A DNA stretch of 64,000 nucleotides from Cordia subcordata (GCA_028554755.1 JAPTOF010000029.1:1550001-1614000), one strand, 5' to 3'; shown: positions 12,713 through 23,285, numbered from the stretch's first letter. Notes: generated by a model from the sequence alone, not told the origin. Numbers and translations: made by a program.

Positions 12713-12750
12713 GCCCCAAACATAAACTTTGCTTATCTTCAAGCAAATTA
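12713..12750 (-). other. Inner polypurine-tract-like site, A1
   Basis: Minus strand: TTGCTTGAAGATAAGCAAAG, then TTTATGTTTGGGGCATGGGAG. It is a decayed second copy of the hairpin plus G-tract, about 1.0 kb upstream of the outer tract. Confidence 0.65.
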
Positions 12751-13145
12751 AACAAAAGCACAAACAAGAAAAAAGGTGATACAAAGCAAGTAAGGGTAGT
12801 AGGGATAGGGTAGATATATTGGGACAAGTGGAGAAAAGATAGATACAACCTTGTGTTCCTTTGAAGCTCTTTGATGCCAATGGATAATGATTCAACTACT
12901 AATCCCTACCTCTTAACAAATCACACTCAAAGCACACAATTAGTAGCATTTCCATGCAAGCATACATTGGCATCATCAAATGATAAACAAGATGTATGAA
13001 GAATAGGAATGATAGAAGTGAGGATTAATACTTGGGAAGGTGAAAAAAAAGAAAGCAAATGAAGAGAGAAATGGAAATTAACGAACAATAATACTAAATG
13101 CAAATAAAAGAAAAGGAAAAGCAAGGAAAGCAAATGAAATATAAA

Positions 13146-13192
13146 CATCTAGAGTGCCTCATAGCAACATTGGATTTAACGCCTCCAGCTGA
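13146..13192 (-). repeat. Conserved gene/3' UTR junction motif, A1 copy
   Basis: Plus strand reads CTAGAGTGCCTCATAGCAAC then TTGGATTTAACGCCTCCAGC. It marks the end of the coding region in A1, A2, D and the autonomous element L. Confidence 0.75.
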
Positions 13193-13501
13193 GTGCTAGT
13201 CTTAAAGCAATACATGTTTAAAATTAAGAGACACAAATTGTTAGATATTCAACCACACACAAACAGTAGAGGGAAAAGGGTCATGCAACAAATGATGGGG
13301 CAATGAATGTATAGTGCACCCTTTTTCAAGATCCCACCCCGAAACATCGAATAAAAATGTGTTCACAAGTGTGGAAGGTGTATGCATAAGCATGATAGAT
13401 AATGCCTCATTCGCTCTCTAACTAACTACCCTATGGCCTTCTTTTTATAATCAAGAGCTAAAGTCACCATCCCCATGGGTCAAAGATGAGTCTAACTTAT
13501 G

Positions 13502-15397
13502 TGACGTGTTGTGTTTTTTGTGTGTGTTTGTGCTGTTATTTACCTATATTTAAGAGGTATTCAATGCTCTAAAAGATGCATTAGTGTAGTACTTTTGATA
13601 AGAATAGGCTTAAGCGTACACAAATGTATATATTGAGTTTAAGAGACAAATTGCTACAGTAATTGCTTGCTTTCAATGATTTAGGTGAATTTTGGGTTAA
13701 GATCGAGATTGAACGATGATAGGTGATGAAGATGGGAGATGTACGGGTCAAAACAAGAAGATCGGAGGCCGAAAAGACAAAGAATGGAGGAAGAAAGTAA
13801 GTCGGTCGAGCTAAAAGAAGCAGCCGATCAACCGGCCACTCTAGAGAGGTGCTAAAAATAGCCGGACAACCATCCCTCTAGAGCCGGTTGACTAGCAGGT
13901 CGATCGGCCAGTCCAGAGAGCACCACCAAAAAGCCGGTCAAACTAAAGGTCGACCGGCGGTTCGTGAAAAGCCGATATAAAACCCTAATTTTCAGACTAA
14001 AAGAGGGGGATCTTTTTGAGAATTGTGAGGATCTTTTTGAGAATTCTAGAGAGGATCTTTACACACCCATCATACATACACACACTTAACCCTAGTCTTC
14101 ACCCACATCACACACACTCTTTCACACATTTCATCACCTTGAAGCAAGAAGATTTAGAGGGTTTCAAACATTTGGATTCAAGTTTGCTCAAGAGCTTTGT
14201 ACAAAATTAGCTAGGATGAAAGGGAAGCTTCATAAACTCTCGTTCATTCTATCTCTCATTATGATTAAGTAGACTTGTGTAAGGTGATTTAGCTTATGTA
14301 ATGGGTTAGCTATATACTCTTATGATATGGGATTAAATGGCTGAATATATACATGTTTGATTTTCTTGTTCAAATGGTTATTTTCTCATTCATATCTAAG
14401 TGTTTGAATATATGCCTAAATGAGTAACATGTGTATAAATTGAAGTCCATTTATTACTAAACATATCTAATCTATGTTATAATCATGTCTATGTGTTTAT
14501 ATATGGACGTTATGAAGTGGGTAATACTTATATTCATGTCTATGTGTATATTTGCATGCCTAGTAGTGAATATGATTTCAATAACGAATACATGTTGGTT
14601 GTTAATTGCTTATAATGGTGTAATCCGAGCATGACGATGTTTGGTAGTTGAATATATTCTTTTATTCACAAACACCTTGGCCAAGAACATGTAGGAATGT
14701 GCTATCGAGTCAAATCTCATTATAGTGACCTTAGAATAACGGTAAGCAATTTAGGGCTAGCCTAGGCCGAGTCTCCTTTGGCTTTAAACCCAGCCAATAG
14801 GTTTCAGGATATGTTTAGTCGACCTTAGCAACACTAGGTCTTGGCTTTAAATCCAGCCAATGATTTAGGTCCTAGGGTAGGCTCATTCTACGTCACCTAG
14901 GAAACCAATTGGTCACTCTTAAGGCCCTAGGTCATAAGGACCACGCCATAGCTCTAAGAGGCGCTGCCTAGGGACGGACCCGCACCGAGTCTTAGGGAGA
15001 AATTAAGACACTAATTTAGCAACCTAGTTAAGAGTAATTATGAAAGGAAGCCATCATTCTTTAATCCTATAGCATTTGAGTATAGAATCACCCATTCATA
15101 AGTTGAAGTCACTCTAACCCCTTTCTATTTGTTAGTTCTTCTAGATTAACTTGTTTCCCACTTTCCATTCCCATAGTTTAATTTAATTCATTTTAGTTAG
15201 AGCTCCTGATCATCAAAAATCCAAAATCCCAAAAATAGATTATTTAGGTTTCTTCTTAGGCACACTCTAGAACACACACGAAGAATCTATCTCCCCATAT
15301 AGCCTCCCTATGGAATCAACCTCGCACTTGCATACACTTTGCTACATCTATCCGTGCGCTTGCAGGTCTTGAGAGATTGCACTCAAGAGACGCATCA
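13502..15397 (+). mobile_element. Solo LTR, subfamily C, inverted inside A1
   Basis: TGACGTG...GACGCATCA, 1,896 bp, plus-strand orientation. It is flanked by TTATG (13497-13501) and TCATG (15398-15402), a 5-bp duplication with one change. No PBS, PPT or internal sequence adjoins it, so it is a product of LTR-LTR recombination. It matches the LTR at 35679-37560 in reverse complement along its whole length. The two TTGGCTTTAAA-CCAGCCAA stem-loops lie at about 14788-14860, and the TATA box TATAAAA at 13976-13982. Confidence 0.92.
13801..13982 (+). promoter_or_regulatory. GTCGAC-palindrome cluster and TATA box of the solo LTR-C
   Basis: Upstream of TATAAAA (13976-13982) lie repeated GGTCGA/TCGACC half and whole palindromes: GTCGGTCGAG (13800), CCGATCAACCGGCC, GCCGGTTGACTAGCAGGTCGA, CCGGTCAAAC and GGTCGACCGGCGG (13950). 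Spacing to the TATA is 20-180 bp. The same arrangement occurs in subfamilies A and B and in copia M. The core promoter call follows from LTR structure; factor binding is inference. Confidence 0.6.
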
Positions 15398-17181
15398 TCA
15401 TGTAACATAGGAAACATGTTTTCTAACCCTAGATGAAAGTGTTCTAAACTAGAAGGCACAAACATGAGCTCTAAAGATGGGGGCTCAATGGAATAGAAAA
15501 GGGGAGTAGGAACGACATTAGGAGAAAAAGGAGTAATGATAGGGGAAGTGGATGTACTGCACTCTTTTTCTCCATAAGATAAAACATAATGAAGCCTAAG
15601 TCGCTCTAACTCCTCATAAAGGGTGGATTTGATCTTAATGGGCTCTATTTCCATCAATGAATCATCAAACATCCAAAGAGACCCATAGATCATTCTTCCA
15701 AGCATACCAATTTCTTTCTTATATGTCTTCTTAGAGTTGTTATTCTCCTCAACACCATGATTCTTGACTCCTCTGAAATTGATGTCTTGTTTTCCCCAAT
15801 AGATGACTCTAAACCTTACTAGCTAAAGTTTCCTTAAATTCAATAATACATTCATCACTAGTAGGTGTCATCTCACCATCATGCGTTTCATATGGGCTAG
15901 ACACATATAGAGCAGACAATGGAGACTCAAAGAATTTCAGGTCATGGATACGTGAATGCTCAATAGAGGTGTGTACCCTTGACTCCTTAAATGTAGACTT
16001 GAATTGCAAATGAGTGCTATTATCATGAGACTCAACCTCCAAGTGTGTGGAATATGTGGGATGAGGAGAAAGAAAAGCTCATGCGACTCAATGGAAGGCA
16101 TTGAAAGCTTACGAGGATAGGGTACTATTTCCTTTAAAACGTATCCATAAGAATTATCAAGACCATATTATCTTTAAGCTCATCCTCATCCTCACTACAT
16201 GATGTTATATCTCTATCAACCTCTCTCTCTAGTTGTCTTTCCAATACATCATCTTTTTCACCCCTAGTCACCTCATTGTTAGGTCTCATCTCTATCCCAT
16301 CAACTCACTCTAAAGGTATATCAAAAGTCTTGCTAGTGAGTTGCACACTCTTAACCATTCCCTTCAAGTGCTCACCTAAAAATTTAATGCCTCGCTTCAA
16401 ACTCTCTAGTTCCTCTTGATTAGATCAGATGAGAGATTCGGATTGGTTAAGCATTTGATCTAATTGCTTCGAGAGTAAAGACAAAACGGAAGAGGGTTCA
16501 ACTGAGTCAAAATGGTAAATATCCTGATTGGGATTACAATAAGCACAGCCATCATAAAACTCAAAGAAAGTTTGGGTAGGAAACGACAGTGCAGGAGATG
16601 GATTTTCAAAGCAATGTGGTGGAAAATATGAAGAGTGATCTTGACCCTAATATGAAAATGCATGATATTGCTCCCTAAAATCATGATATTAGGATGAAGA
16701 TGCATGCATAGGCATGTGATTCCTAAGGGCATCGGGCATTACATGCAATTGGGAATAAGGGTGGAAGGTGGGACAAGTATTGAAATCATGAGCACGGCTT
16801 CCACATAGATTACAATAACAAGAATATGCATCCCTATAGTCATGATTACTAAATGGAGATGTATGAGATGATGCATGACTATAGGGGTCATAGTTGATAT
16901 CATTGGTACAAAAGAAAGTTTGATGCATATGACTTTCACAAACATGACATGCAATGGGAACACATTCAGGTGGTGGGGAAGAGGATACTAAGGACCACCA
17001 AGAAGTATTTGGGTCATTCATATCCAATCAAGCACAAGTATTGCTCTTCACAACGCTCAACAAAAGTTTTTTAGATTTTTTTCTTTTATTAATCAAAATA
17101 ATGAAAACATGAAAAGAAAAGATAAAACAACACATAACAAGCTAAGATACACAAAAACTAAGTAACCAAACAATTGTTGCC

Positions 17182-17199
17182 TCCCCAGCAACCACGTCA
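17182..17199 (-). other. tRNA-Asp primer-binding site, A1
   Basis: Complement of TCCCCAGCAACCACGTCA, 14 of 18 matches to the tRNA-Asp 3' end complement, 6 bp from the LTR. Minus strand reads TATCAAGTTTTTGACG, close to the TATCAAGTTTTTGGCGCC common in Athila/Tat elements. Confidence 0.8.
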
Positions 17200-17205
17200 A
17201 AAACT

Positions 17206-19307
17206 TGATACGCTATCTCCCGACATAAGCCTAAATAGTCCGTAAGTGCACGGGTCTTGTGTAGTACAATGTGTGCGAGTGTAGGGTCGAATCCAAGGGA
17301 AGGCCTAATGAGTATAGTGTCCTAAGCAAGGTGCATCCTTAGAGCTACGTGTTGGGTCCCTAGACTATGATGTTTTTAGGGTTTTTGGTTTAAAGGGAGT
17401 TCAAAAAAAGATAAACCTAATCTAAAGGCGAGGAAACAAAAGATTTATGTGTGTGTAATGGAGGAGTCAAGTGATCTAAGGGGATTTAACCATCGAAAAT
17501 AGGGGACTAAGGTGATTACATCTAGTTCATGGTGATTACTACATCTTTCTAAGGTTACTTGATAGATTATACTAAGTGCTCTAATCTAGACCTATAATTA
17601 CCCTAAGCCTCAGTGAGGGTCCGTCCCTAGATGGCGATGCCTAACAGTACGGTGTAGTCTTTATGACTTAGGAATTAGGGCTAGCCAATAAGGTTCTAGG
17701 TAAGTGTAGATCGATCTAACCCTAGCACTTAGTCCTCTAATTAGTTCCCCAAGCTCACCCTAGGACTCGGTGTGAGTCCGTTCCTAAGCTTCACCCCACT
17801 TTGAGCTACGTCGCGGTCCTTATGAATCTAGGGCGTTAAGGTGGACTAACTAGTGATTCTAAGTGATCTAAGGTCAACTAAACCTATTCGGACTCCTGTT
17901 GGCTAGATTTAAAGCCAAAAAGGACTCAACCTAGGCTACTTACTAGTTGTGCACCATCGATCGCATTACAATAGCAGGTATTAACATTTAAGTGCAAAGC
18001 AAACACATCTAGGGCATGGCATTTGAGAATTCCCTGGAATATTCTACTACTAAATACATAGACGTGTTTAGATTACACCAATTTAAGCTATAACACCTGA
18101 AACATATGCAATAGAAGCTATTCATGATATTAAGTACGCAAACACACACATAGACATATATATAACCATACCCACCTGATGTAATCATCACACAAACACA
18201 TAAACATGCTAGCATAATGATTTAGAAATGGTTAATAGCATAATAGACTTCAACATACATATGCTACATCATTGACGCATTTCAACAAACACATAGACAT
18301 GTATGTAAAATGGCCTTTGAAACCCTAAGCATAAAGCAATATATATAAATCCATCAAGTTTCCATGAATAAAAAGTAGTAGTCAATCCATAAATAAAGAA
18401 TAATCACCTTACATAGCTCTAATCATACCTATTTAGACTTAGGATAAAAGAGAGATACCCTTCTACCTATAGTCAAGCATTACAATTCATGAGCTATGCC
18501 TCAAATCCTAGTGTTTAATCCTCTTCGATCCTTGATCCCAAGTGTTAAATGTGTTTAGAAGTGAGTGTGTGAGGTGATTTTTGGTGGATTTTGGATTTAG
18601 GGAAATGGGTGTTTGATTTGGGTGTCATTCCTCTTCAAAGTGGCTAAAAAGTGGTTTAAATAAAGCTGTTAATGCATCCAGCTGGGGGCCTAGCCGGTTG
18701 ACCCGTTGTGGGGCTAAGTCATTCAGCCAAAACTAGCCCAGATTCTGATGTGGCCAGTCGACCTAGCTGGTAAATTTAGCTGGTCGACTGGCCTTGACAG
18801 AAGCTTAACCGATCTTGATAGTAGAATGTTCATATCCTACTCGTTTTGGCTCCGATTCGCGCACCACATTTTTCTTTGGCTTCATATCACCATGGGGGAT
18901 CTCCCAAGTCATCTTTTGCACTCTGAAATGTGTCCAAAATTTGTACATGTCCTTTTTCGTTGCAAGCCCTTAATTTAGCTCCCGTTGCACTCAGTTTCAT
19001 CTCGGTTGCTCCTTCCTTTGCCCGGCCACTTCCATATGCACTTTTCTTCATTCCTTTATGTCCAAAACACCCTTTGATTTGTTCCACACTCTAAGATTAA
19101 GCTCCAATTATCTTCCCAAATCACACCTTAAGCAAGCAACAAGCATGCATTAGTGTAGCATTTAAGTCCTAACTTCAACTATGAACATGTAAACCCTAAT
19201 ATACACAAGTATGACCTAAATGCAATACTATTACACCAAATGTAGCACAAAACACCTCAAAACAAGTATAAACATGCAATACATAAACACACAAAACAAA
19301 CACATTA
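17206..19307 (-). repeat. 5' LTR of A1 (LTR subfamily A)
   Basis: TGATACGCTATC...CACATTA, 2,102 bp. The U5 block GTGCACGGGTC...GGGTCGAATCC is at 17245-17296. ACATAGACATG-type motifs recur at about 18055-18065, 18137-18147, 18200-18208 and 18291-18302. TATA-like minus-strand sequence is near 18655-18665, with two full GTCGAC palindromes upstream (about 18757 and 18783). Confidence 0.92.
18655..18800 (-). promoter_or_regulatory. TATA region and GTCGAC cluster, A1 5' LTR
   Basis: Transcription would run leftwards. A TTTATTTAAACC TATA-like stretch at 18653-18664 is preceded (to the right) by CCGGTTGACC, CCAGTCGACCTAGCTGG and CTGGTCGACTGGCC. The 3' LTR of the same element has lost the segment between two of these repeats, as expected for recombination between repeat units. 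Confidence 0.55.
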
Positions 19308-19312
19308 GTAAC

Positions 19313-20225
19313 TTGTTTATCTACCATAAAGGCCCACTAGGATCTCATCTCTCAATGTGAGTAGAACTATCAATTTGACTACTTATCATTAGTAACAGTG
19401 AGACAATTTTTGTAACATTACTTTCAATAACATGCTGAGAGCATACAACATTATCAATATCCAACTCCAAGATTTTGGGCATCTAAGAATCGGCAATCCT
19501 ATTACCATATACAGAAGAGTAAAACTCATATCATTTACAATGAGATAAATACACAATGGGATAACAAGTAGTACTCTTAAGGTCAATCATTTTCTCATTT
19601 GGATTATAAGTTCTCACCTTAATAGGACCCAAACTCAAAAATGGTTAACAATAGGCTTTCTTCCTAACCAAAGTTCAAAAGTAGTTTTGGAAACAAACTT
19701 GTTAAGAACATAGTTAAGAGTATAAAAGGTTGTTTTGATGGATTCTAGTAGGCCAGTAACACTTATTATGCTCCTCATCATATTCTTAAGGGTACAAATT
19801 CTCATTTTGGTCACATCATTTTGTTTAGGGCTACTAGGCATGGTATATTGGCTAATAATCCCAAAATCTTGTACGTACTTGGCAAATGACCCTATGTGCA
19901 GTCTAAAGATCCCATGTCTACCATAGTATTCAATTCCCAATTAGATAGAACAATTTTGATAACCTTCTCAAGTAGTCTTCTAGCCCAATCTTAACAATTT
20001 TTGTTTTGTCAATAACTTTAGATTTCTAAATAGAGGTATCCACAATGAGAAAAGTCATCAATAAATGTAAGAAAGTACTTAATACCACATAATGTAATAG
20101 AATAAGGTTTATTAATATCTATGTGTGTGTGTTACTTGTAAAGGATCAGAACTCTACATAGTATATTTTCTTTTTAATTTTTGTAAGTTTACCCCTTATG
20201 CAGGCAACACAAGTTTCAAGGTTAT
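19313..20225 (-). pseudogene. Integrase of degenerate copia element G
   Basis: Integrase core: ITLCGIKYFLTFIDDFS near 20060-20110, then GIISQYTMPSSPKQNDVTKM at about 19800-19860 (the family has QYTMPGxPxxNGVAERRN, so the catalytic Glu region is altered), and KTTFELWLGRKPIVNHF near 19640-19690. It continues with KVRTYNPNEKMIDLKST. It is the upstream half of the polyprotein whose RT-RNase H lies at 7901-9200; A1 separates the two. On the right the sequence is cut by the LTR of copia H. Confidence 0.8.
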
Positions 20226-20507
20226 TGTTAGGGAAAAATAGGCATAAACAAAGAACACAAGAAGAAAATCACATGAGAGAATTTACGTAGTTCAGCCATT
20301 AATCCTACGTCCATGAGCAGTACAGAATAATTTCACTGTTGATATGCAAATAGTACAAGACTCCTCACTTTGGTCTCTCTCCCACACAAAATACAATGTG
20401 TCAACACCTATTTATAGAGTATATTATTTGTAGTCCAAGTAATCCCTATTTCAATTAAGGTAATTTCTCTAACTTGTGCCTTGAAAATATAGGCCACCCT
20501 CTTAACA
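20226..20507 (-). repeat. 3' LTR of copia H (short, 282 bp)
   Basis: TGTTAGG...CTTAACA, 282 bp, with a 5-bp TGTTA/TAACA inverted end. On its right is minus-strand GTGCCAAGGTAGAAATT, the PPT-side flank typical of copia elements (family form CCAAGGTGGAGATT then TGTTA). Confidence 0.85.
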
Positions 20508-21611
20508 AATTTCTACCTTGGCACATATTCACTTCAATCAACACACTATCATCCCTAGTACCAACTGCCCCTAAGGGTTCAATGTTACGCACCACAAATA
20601 CCAACCAAGTCCAAGATATGCTTAAACTTGCTGACTGGAACCATCTTGGTCATGATATCTATTGGATTCTCATGGGTAGAAATGTTCTACACCAATATGA
20701 TCCCTTATGACACTAAATCTTTGATAAAATTATATCTGACATCAATATGTTTAGTCCTCTTATGATACATCTGATTCCTTGTCAGATTAATTACAATTTG
20801 GCTATTACAAAATATTGTACTTCGATTTGGCTACAGTCCAAGATTGCGAACCAGGCCTTGTAGCCATATGGCCTCCATCATAGCTTCAAAAATGGCCATG
20901 TACTCTCCTTTAGTAATCGACAATGCCACAATAGACTGTGATGTCACTATTCAACTAATAGCATACCCAGAGAGTGTAAACATATAACTTGTGAGAGATC
21001 TCCTTTTATCAAGATCACTTGCAAAGTTTGAGTCACAATAACCATCTACCTCGCCCAATCTCCTGTCATCTTGCTAAACACCAAACCTACATTTGCAGTG
21101 CCCTATAAATATCTCATAATCCATTTCACTGCATTTATGTTTGTTTTCCCATGCACTGCCATATACCTTTTAACAACATTTACTGCATGTGAAATGTCAG
21201 GATGAGTGCATACCATAGCATATATGAAGCTTCCAACAGCACTTGAGTGTGGAACATGAGACATATGCTCTACCTCCTCATTGGTTTTAGGTAATAAATT
21301 TATAGACAATCTAAATGAGCTGCAAGTGGTATATTCATAGGCTTTGCTCTATGTATCCTGAAATGCTCTAGCACCTTCTCAACATAACTTTGCTGAGACA
21401 AAAATAGGTTTCCTGTGTTTCTATCCTTGAGAATCTCCATGCCAAGAATCTTCTTTGTTGCTCCAAGATTCTTCATCTCAAACTCATCACCCAGCTGCTT
21501 TTTTAATTCGTTGATGGCAGACATGCTTTTAACAACAATAAGCATATCATCGACATATAACAATGATGTGTGTGATTTATGTATGTTTATATATATATTG
21601 TTTTTATACAC
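20508..21611 (-). pseudogene. RT and RNase H of copia H
   Basis: RT is at 21300-21611: LLYVDDMLIVVKS (intact YVDD, 21546-21557), LGATKKILGMEILKDRN, LFLSQQSYVEKVLEHF. Then 21103-21309 reads VPHSSAVGSFIYAMVCTHPD. RNase H follows leftwards: TALSTTEGEYMAIFEAMMEA near 20890-20950 and KHIDVRYNFIKDLV near 20720-20760. Less decayed than copia G but still frameshifted. The 5' two thirds of the element are missing: RT stops near 21590, where an unrelated plus-strand LTR fragment begins. Confidence 0.85.
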
Positions 21612-21925
21612 TTTCTAGGGTGTTCTGAGCATAATTGAGTGCATTTAGGGTTGTATTTGTGCACTTGTAGTCATATTTATGCATATACGTGTTCAAATGC
21701 ATAAATGTTACTCTTAAGTGCCTTATTTTGTGTTTTAGGTACACTTTGGAAGAAGGAATTGAGCTCAAATTGATGGTGATTTGATGATGGTGCAAAACTA
21801 AGGGTGCTTTGGATATGAAGAAATCAAGAAAAGTGCATTTGGAGGTCGCCAGGTGAAGAGGAAAGCAACCGAGCAAAGCCGAGTGTGAAAGAAGTAAAGA
21901 TTGGAGTTTTCTACCTTAGATCGGT
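21570..21925 (+). repeat. U3 fragment of a plus-strand gypsy-type LTR
   Basis: Begins TGATGTGTGTG, and has the order of blocks seen at the start of the plus-strand LTR-C (GTGTTTTAGGTACACTTTGG..., ATTGATGG, GATGGTGCAAAAC). It breaks off before any TATA or GTCGAC block, where a minus-strand LTR-A starts. A fragment; no target duplication found. Confidence 0.5.
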
Positions 21926-22307
21926 TGATATGCTATTCACTAGCACAAAGCTAAATAGCCTGCAAGTGCACGAGTCGTGTGTAGTATGGTTTGTGCAAGT
22001 GTGGGGTCAAATCCAGGAGGAGACCAAACGTGTGAGGTGTCATAAGCTATGTGTGTTTAAAAGGCTAAGTGCTGGGTCTCTAAACTATGATCTTTTTGAT
22101 GTTTTTAGATTGAGGGGAGCTCAGGAAAGATAAATCTAATCAAAGGCAAGAAAATAAAAGGAAATCAAGTGATCTAAGGGAGTCAAACACGTGGAAATGG
22201 GGAACTAGGGTGATTACGTCTTGCAAATGGGTGATTATTATATCTTGTTAGGTTGATGGATTGTACTTGGTTGCTCTCAACTAGACTCCTAATTAGCCTC
22301 CTAATCT
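21926..22307 (-). repeat. U5-side fragment of an LTR-A
   Basis: Starts TGATATGCTATTCACTAGCAC, with the U5 block GTGCACGAGTCGTGTGTAG and GGGGTCAAATCC, and follows the A1 LTR up to CCTCCTAATCT. There the copia LTR at 22308 interrupts it. It may be the other end of the A2 3' LTR (24148-24862), with about 1 kb lost between. Confidence 0.8.
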
Positions 22308-23285
22308 TGTTAAATTAAACAAACACTAAGCAACCAATAATAGCAAGAAATGTAAAGTAGAGATAAAGAAGAAGATGACAAACAATTTTTAGATGGTTCG
22401 GCCTTGCCTACGTCCACCACCTAAGAATGCTCCCTTTAGGACTTTAACACCTCCGATATTGATGCTTTTTCAAGACTTGGTGAAACACAAATCAAGAAAT
22501 ACAACCCTTTGAAGGCAATCTTCAAAAAACCCAATAAATTTTAATTTCAAGCATTTTAAGCACCATTTTGTAGTACTCTTTGAATCTAAGGCAGTAAGAC
22601 AATGTGAAAACACTTAAAAGAGATTGTAAAGCCTTTTAAAGACATAGCAACGGATTTTATAAATAGTTTAAGGATTTTTGGAATGAATTTGGCAATCAAG
22701 ATATGTTATACCCAAGTTTAAATGAAGTGATAAAAGAATGCAATGCAATAAAATCATGAGCAAGCTATAATAGACTACTCTAAGGCATTCACAAGACAGC
22801 ACATGAGTTGGTATGCTTTACGTCGTCTCGTCTCCTCCTTATGACTTCACGTCCTTCTTCTTCTTTCTTGAACTCTTCTTGTCTTGAATAACATAAGTAA
22901 TTTTTGATGAATTCTTCTTCTGCTTTTAATCATGGCTGAATTTCAAGACATCCAACCACCTAACGTAAGGATATGCTCAACAAGCTCAAAGTACAATTAG
23001 CAGCTCATTAACTATAATTTGCATCATCAAAACAATATAAAATCAATATTAAGCTAATAGTACCTATGCACTAAGATCAATTTAACAGGATTAAGAAGGA
23101 AGAGACTATATTAATCTTCATAGCTTTTCAATCTTTAATATTGATCTATGCTCCAAGTCAAATCTTCAATTTGCTCCAATGGCTACATTTCAATATATAT
23201 TCAAAATTCTTCAAAGTAGCAGTTAGTAATATAACATACAATTATTGTATCATCAAAACTACATAAAATAGCAATAGGTTCTACA
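22308..23285 (-). repeat. 3' LTR of a Sirevirus-like copia element
   Basis: TGTTAAATT...GGTTCTACA, 978 bp. Its right part (23045-23285) is closely similar to the right part of the copia M LTR (62110-62368). On the minus strand it is preceded by CTTGTCATCAT then AAAAAAGGGGATAA, the PPT/LTR junction typical of Sirevirus-like copia elements. Confidence 0.8.

Larger units (their letters stand above)
11734..13195 (-). other. 3' untranslated module of A1
   Basis: No gene on the element strand. In minus-strand order it holds the junction motif (13146-13192), an inner copy of the hairpin and polypurine tract (12713-12750), a purine/pyrimidine switch (A-rich at 12245-12330, T-rich at 12125-12235 on the plus strand), and the outer tract. 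The same order recurs at 24863-28091 (A2, interrupted), 37561-38983 (D) and 52595-53793 (L). Plus-strand ORFs here are antisense by-products of the shared DNA. Confidence 0.75.
13196..17021 (-). pseudogene. Zinc-knuckle protein gene of A1, split by a solo LTR
   Basis: It starts at the ATG at 17021 (MNDPNTSWWSLV; A2 has the parallel MSDPNAS at 30058), about 160 bases inside the PBS, where gag would normally begin. Two perfect CCHC knuckles are CHVCESHMHQTFFC (residues 25-38, 16908-16949) and CNLCGSRAHDFNTC (residues 70-83, 16773-16814). Then follow a Ser/Pro/Tyr-rich stretch, a predicted helical segment (LSKQLDQMLNQSESL), an acidic part (EDEDELKDN), and a second half with VESHDNSTHLQFKS and MIYGSLWMFDDSLMEIE (about 15655-15695). 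The tail SLTHGDGD-like piece lies at 13440-13495, beyond the inserted LTR. About five stops and at least one frame change. I recognise no characterised family; a nucleic-acid-binding, Gag-like role is inference from the knuckles and position. Confidence 0.7.
9628..19307 (-). mobile_element. Element A1: complete pol-less (LARD-like) gypsy derivative
   Basis: Both LTRs are present (9628-11693 and 17206-19307), with a tRNA-Asp PBS next to the right one and a PPT next to the left one. The whole is flanked by perfect 5-bp duplications GTAAC at 9623-9627 and 19308-19312. Without the nested solo LTR the interior is about 3.6 kb. It contains no protease, RT or integrase, only a zinc-knuckle gene remnant and a 1.5-kb 3' untranslated module. 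By structure this is a large non-autonomous LTR retrotransposon that would need Gag-Pol from a relative such as I, K or L. It inserted into copia G, whose pol resumes on both sides. Confidence 0.9.

Noticed and set aside
15316..15404. C-terminal codons of the 129-codon minus ORF at 15316-15705
   Set aside because: Left of 15402 the frame runs into the antisense strand of the solo LTR; only the part from about 15405 belongs to the gene.
16460..16963. Minus ORFs overlapping the A1 zinc-knuckle gene
   Set aside because: Shadow frames; A2 supports only the frame containing the knuckles.
17245..17296. A true tRNA gene at the LTR start
   Set aside because: The B-box-like and A-box-like pieces are too close together and no cloverleaf can be drawn; the block repeats in every LTR.
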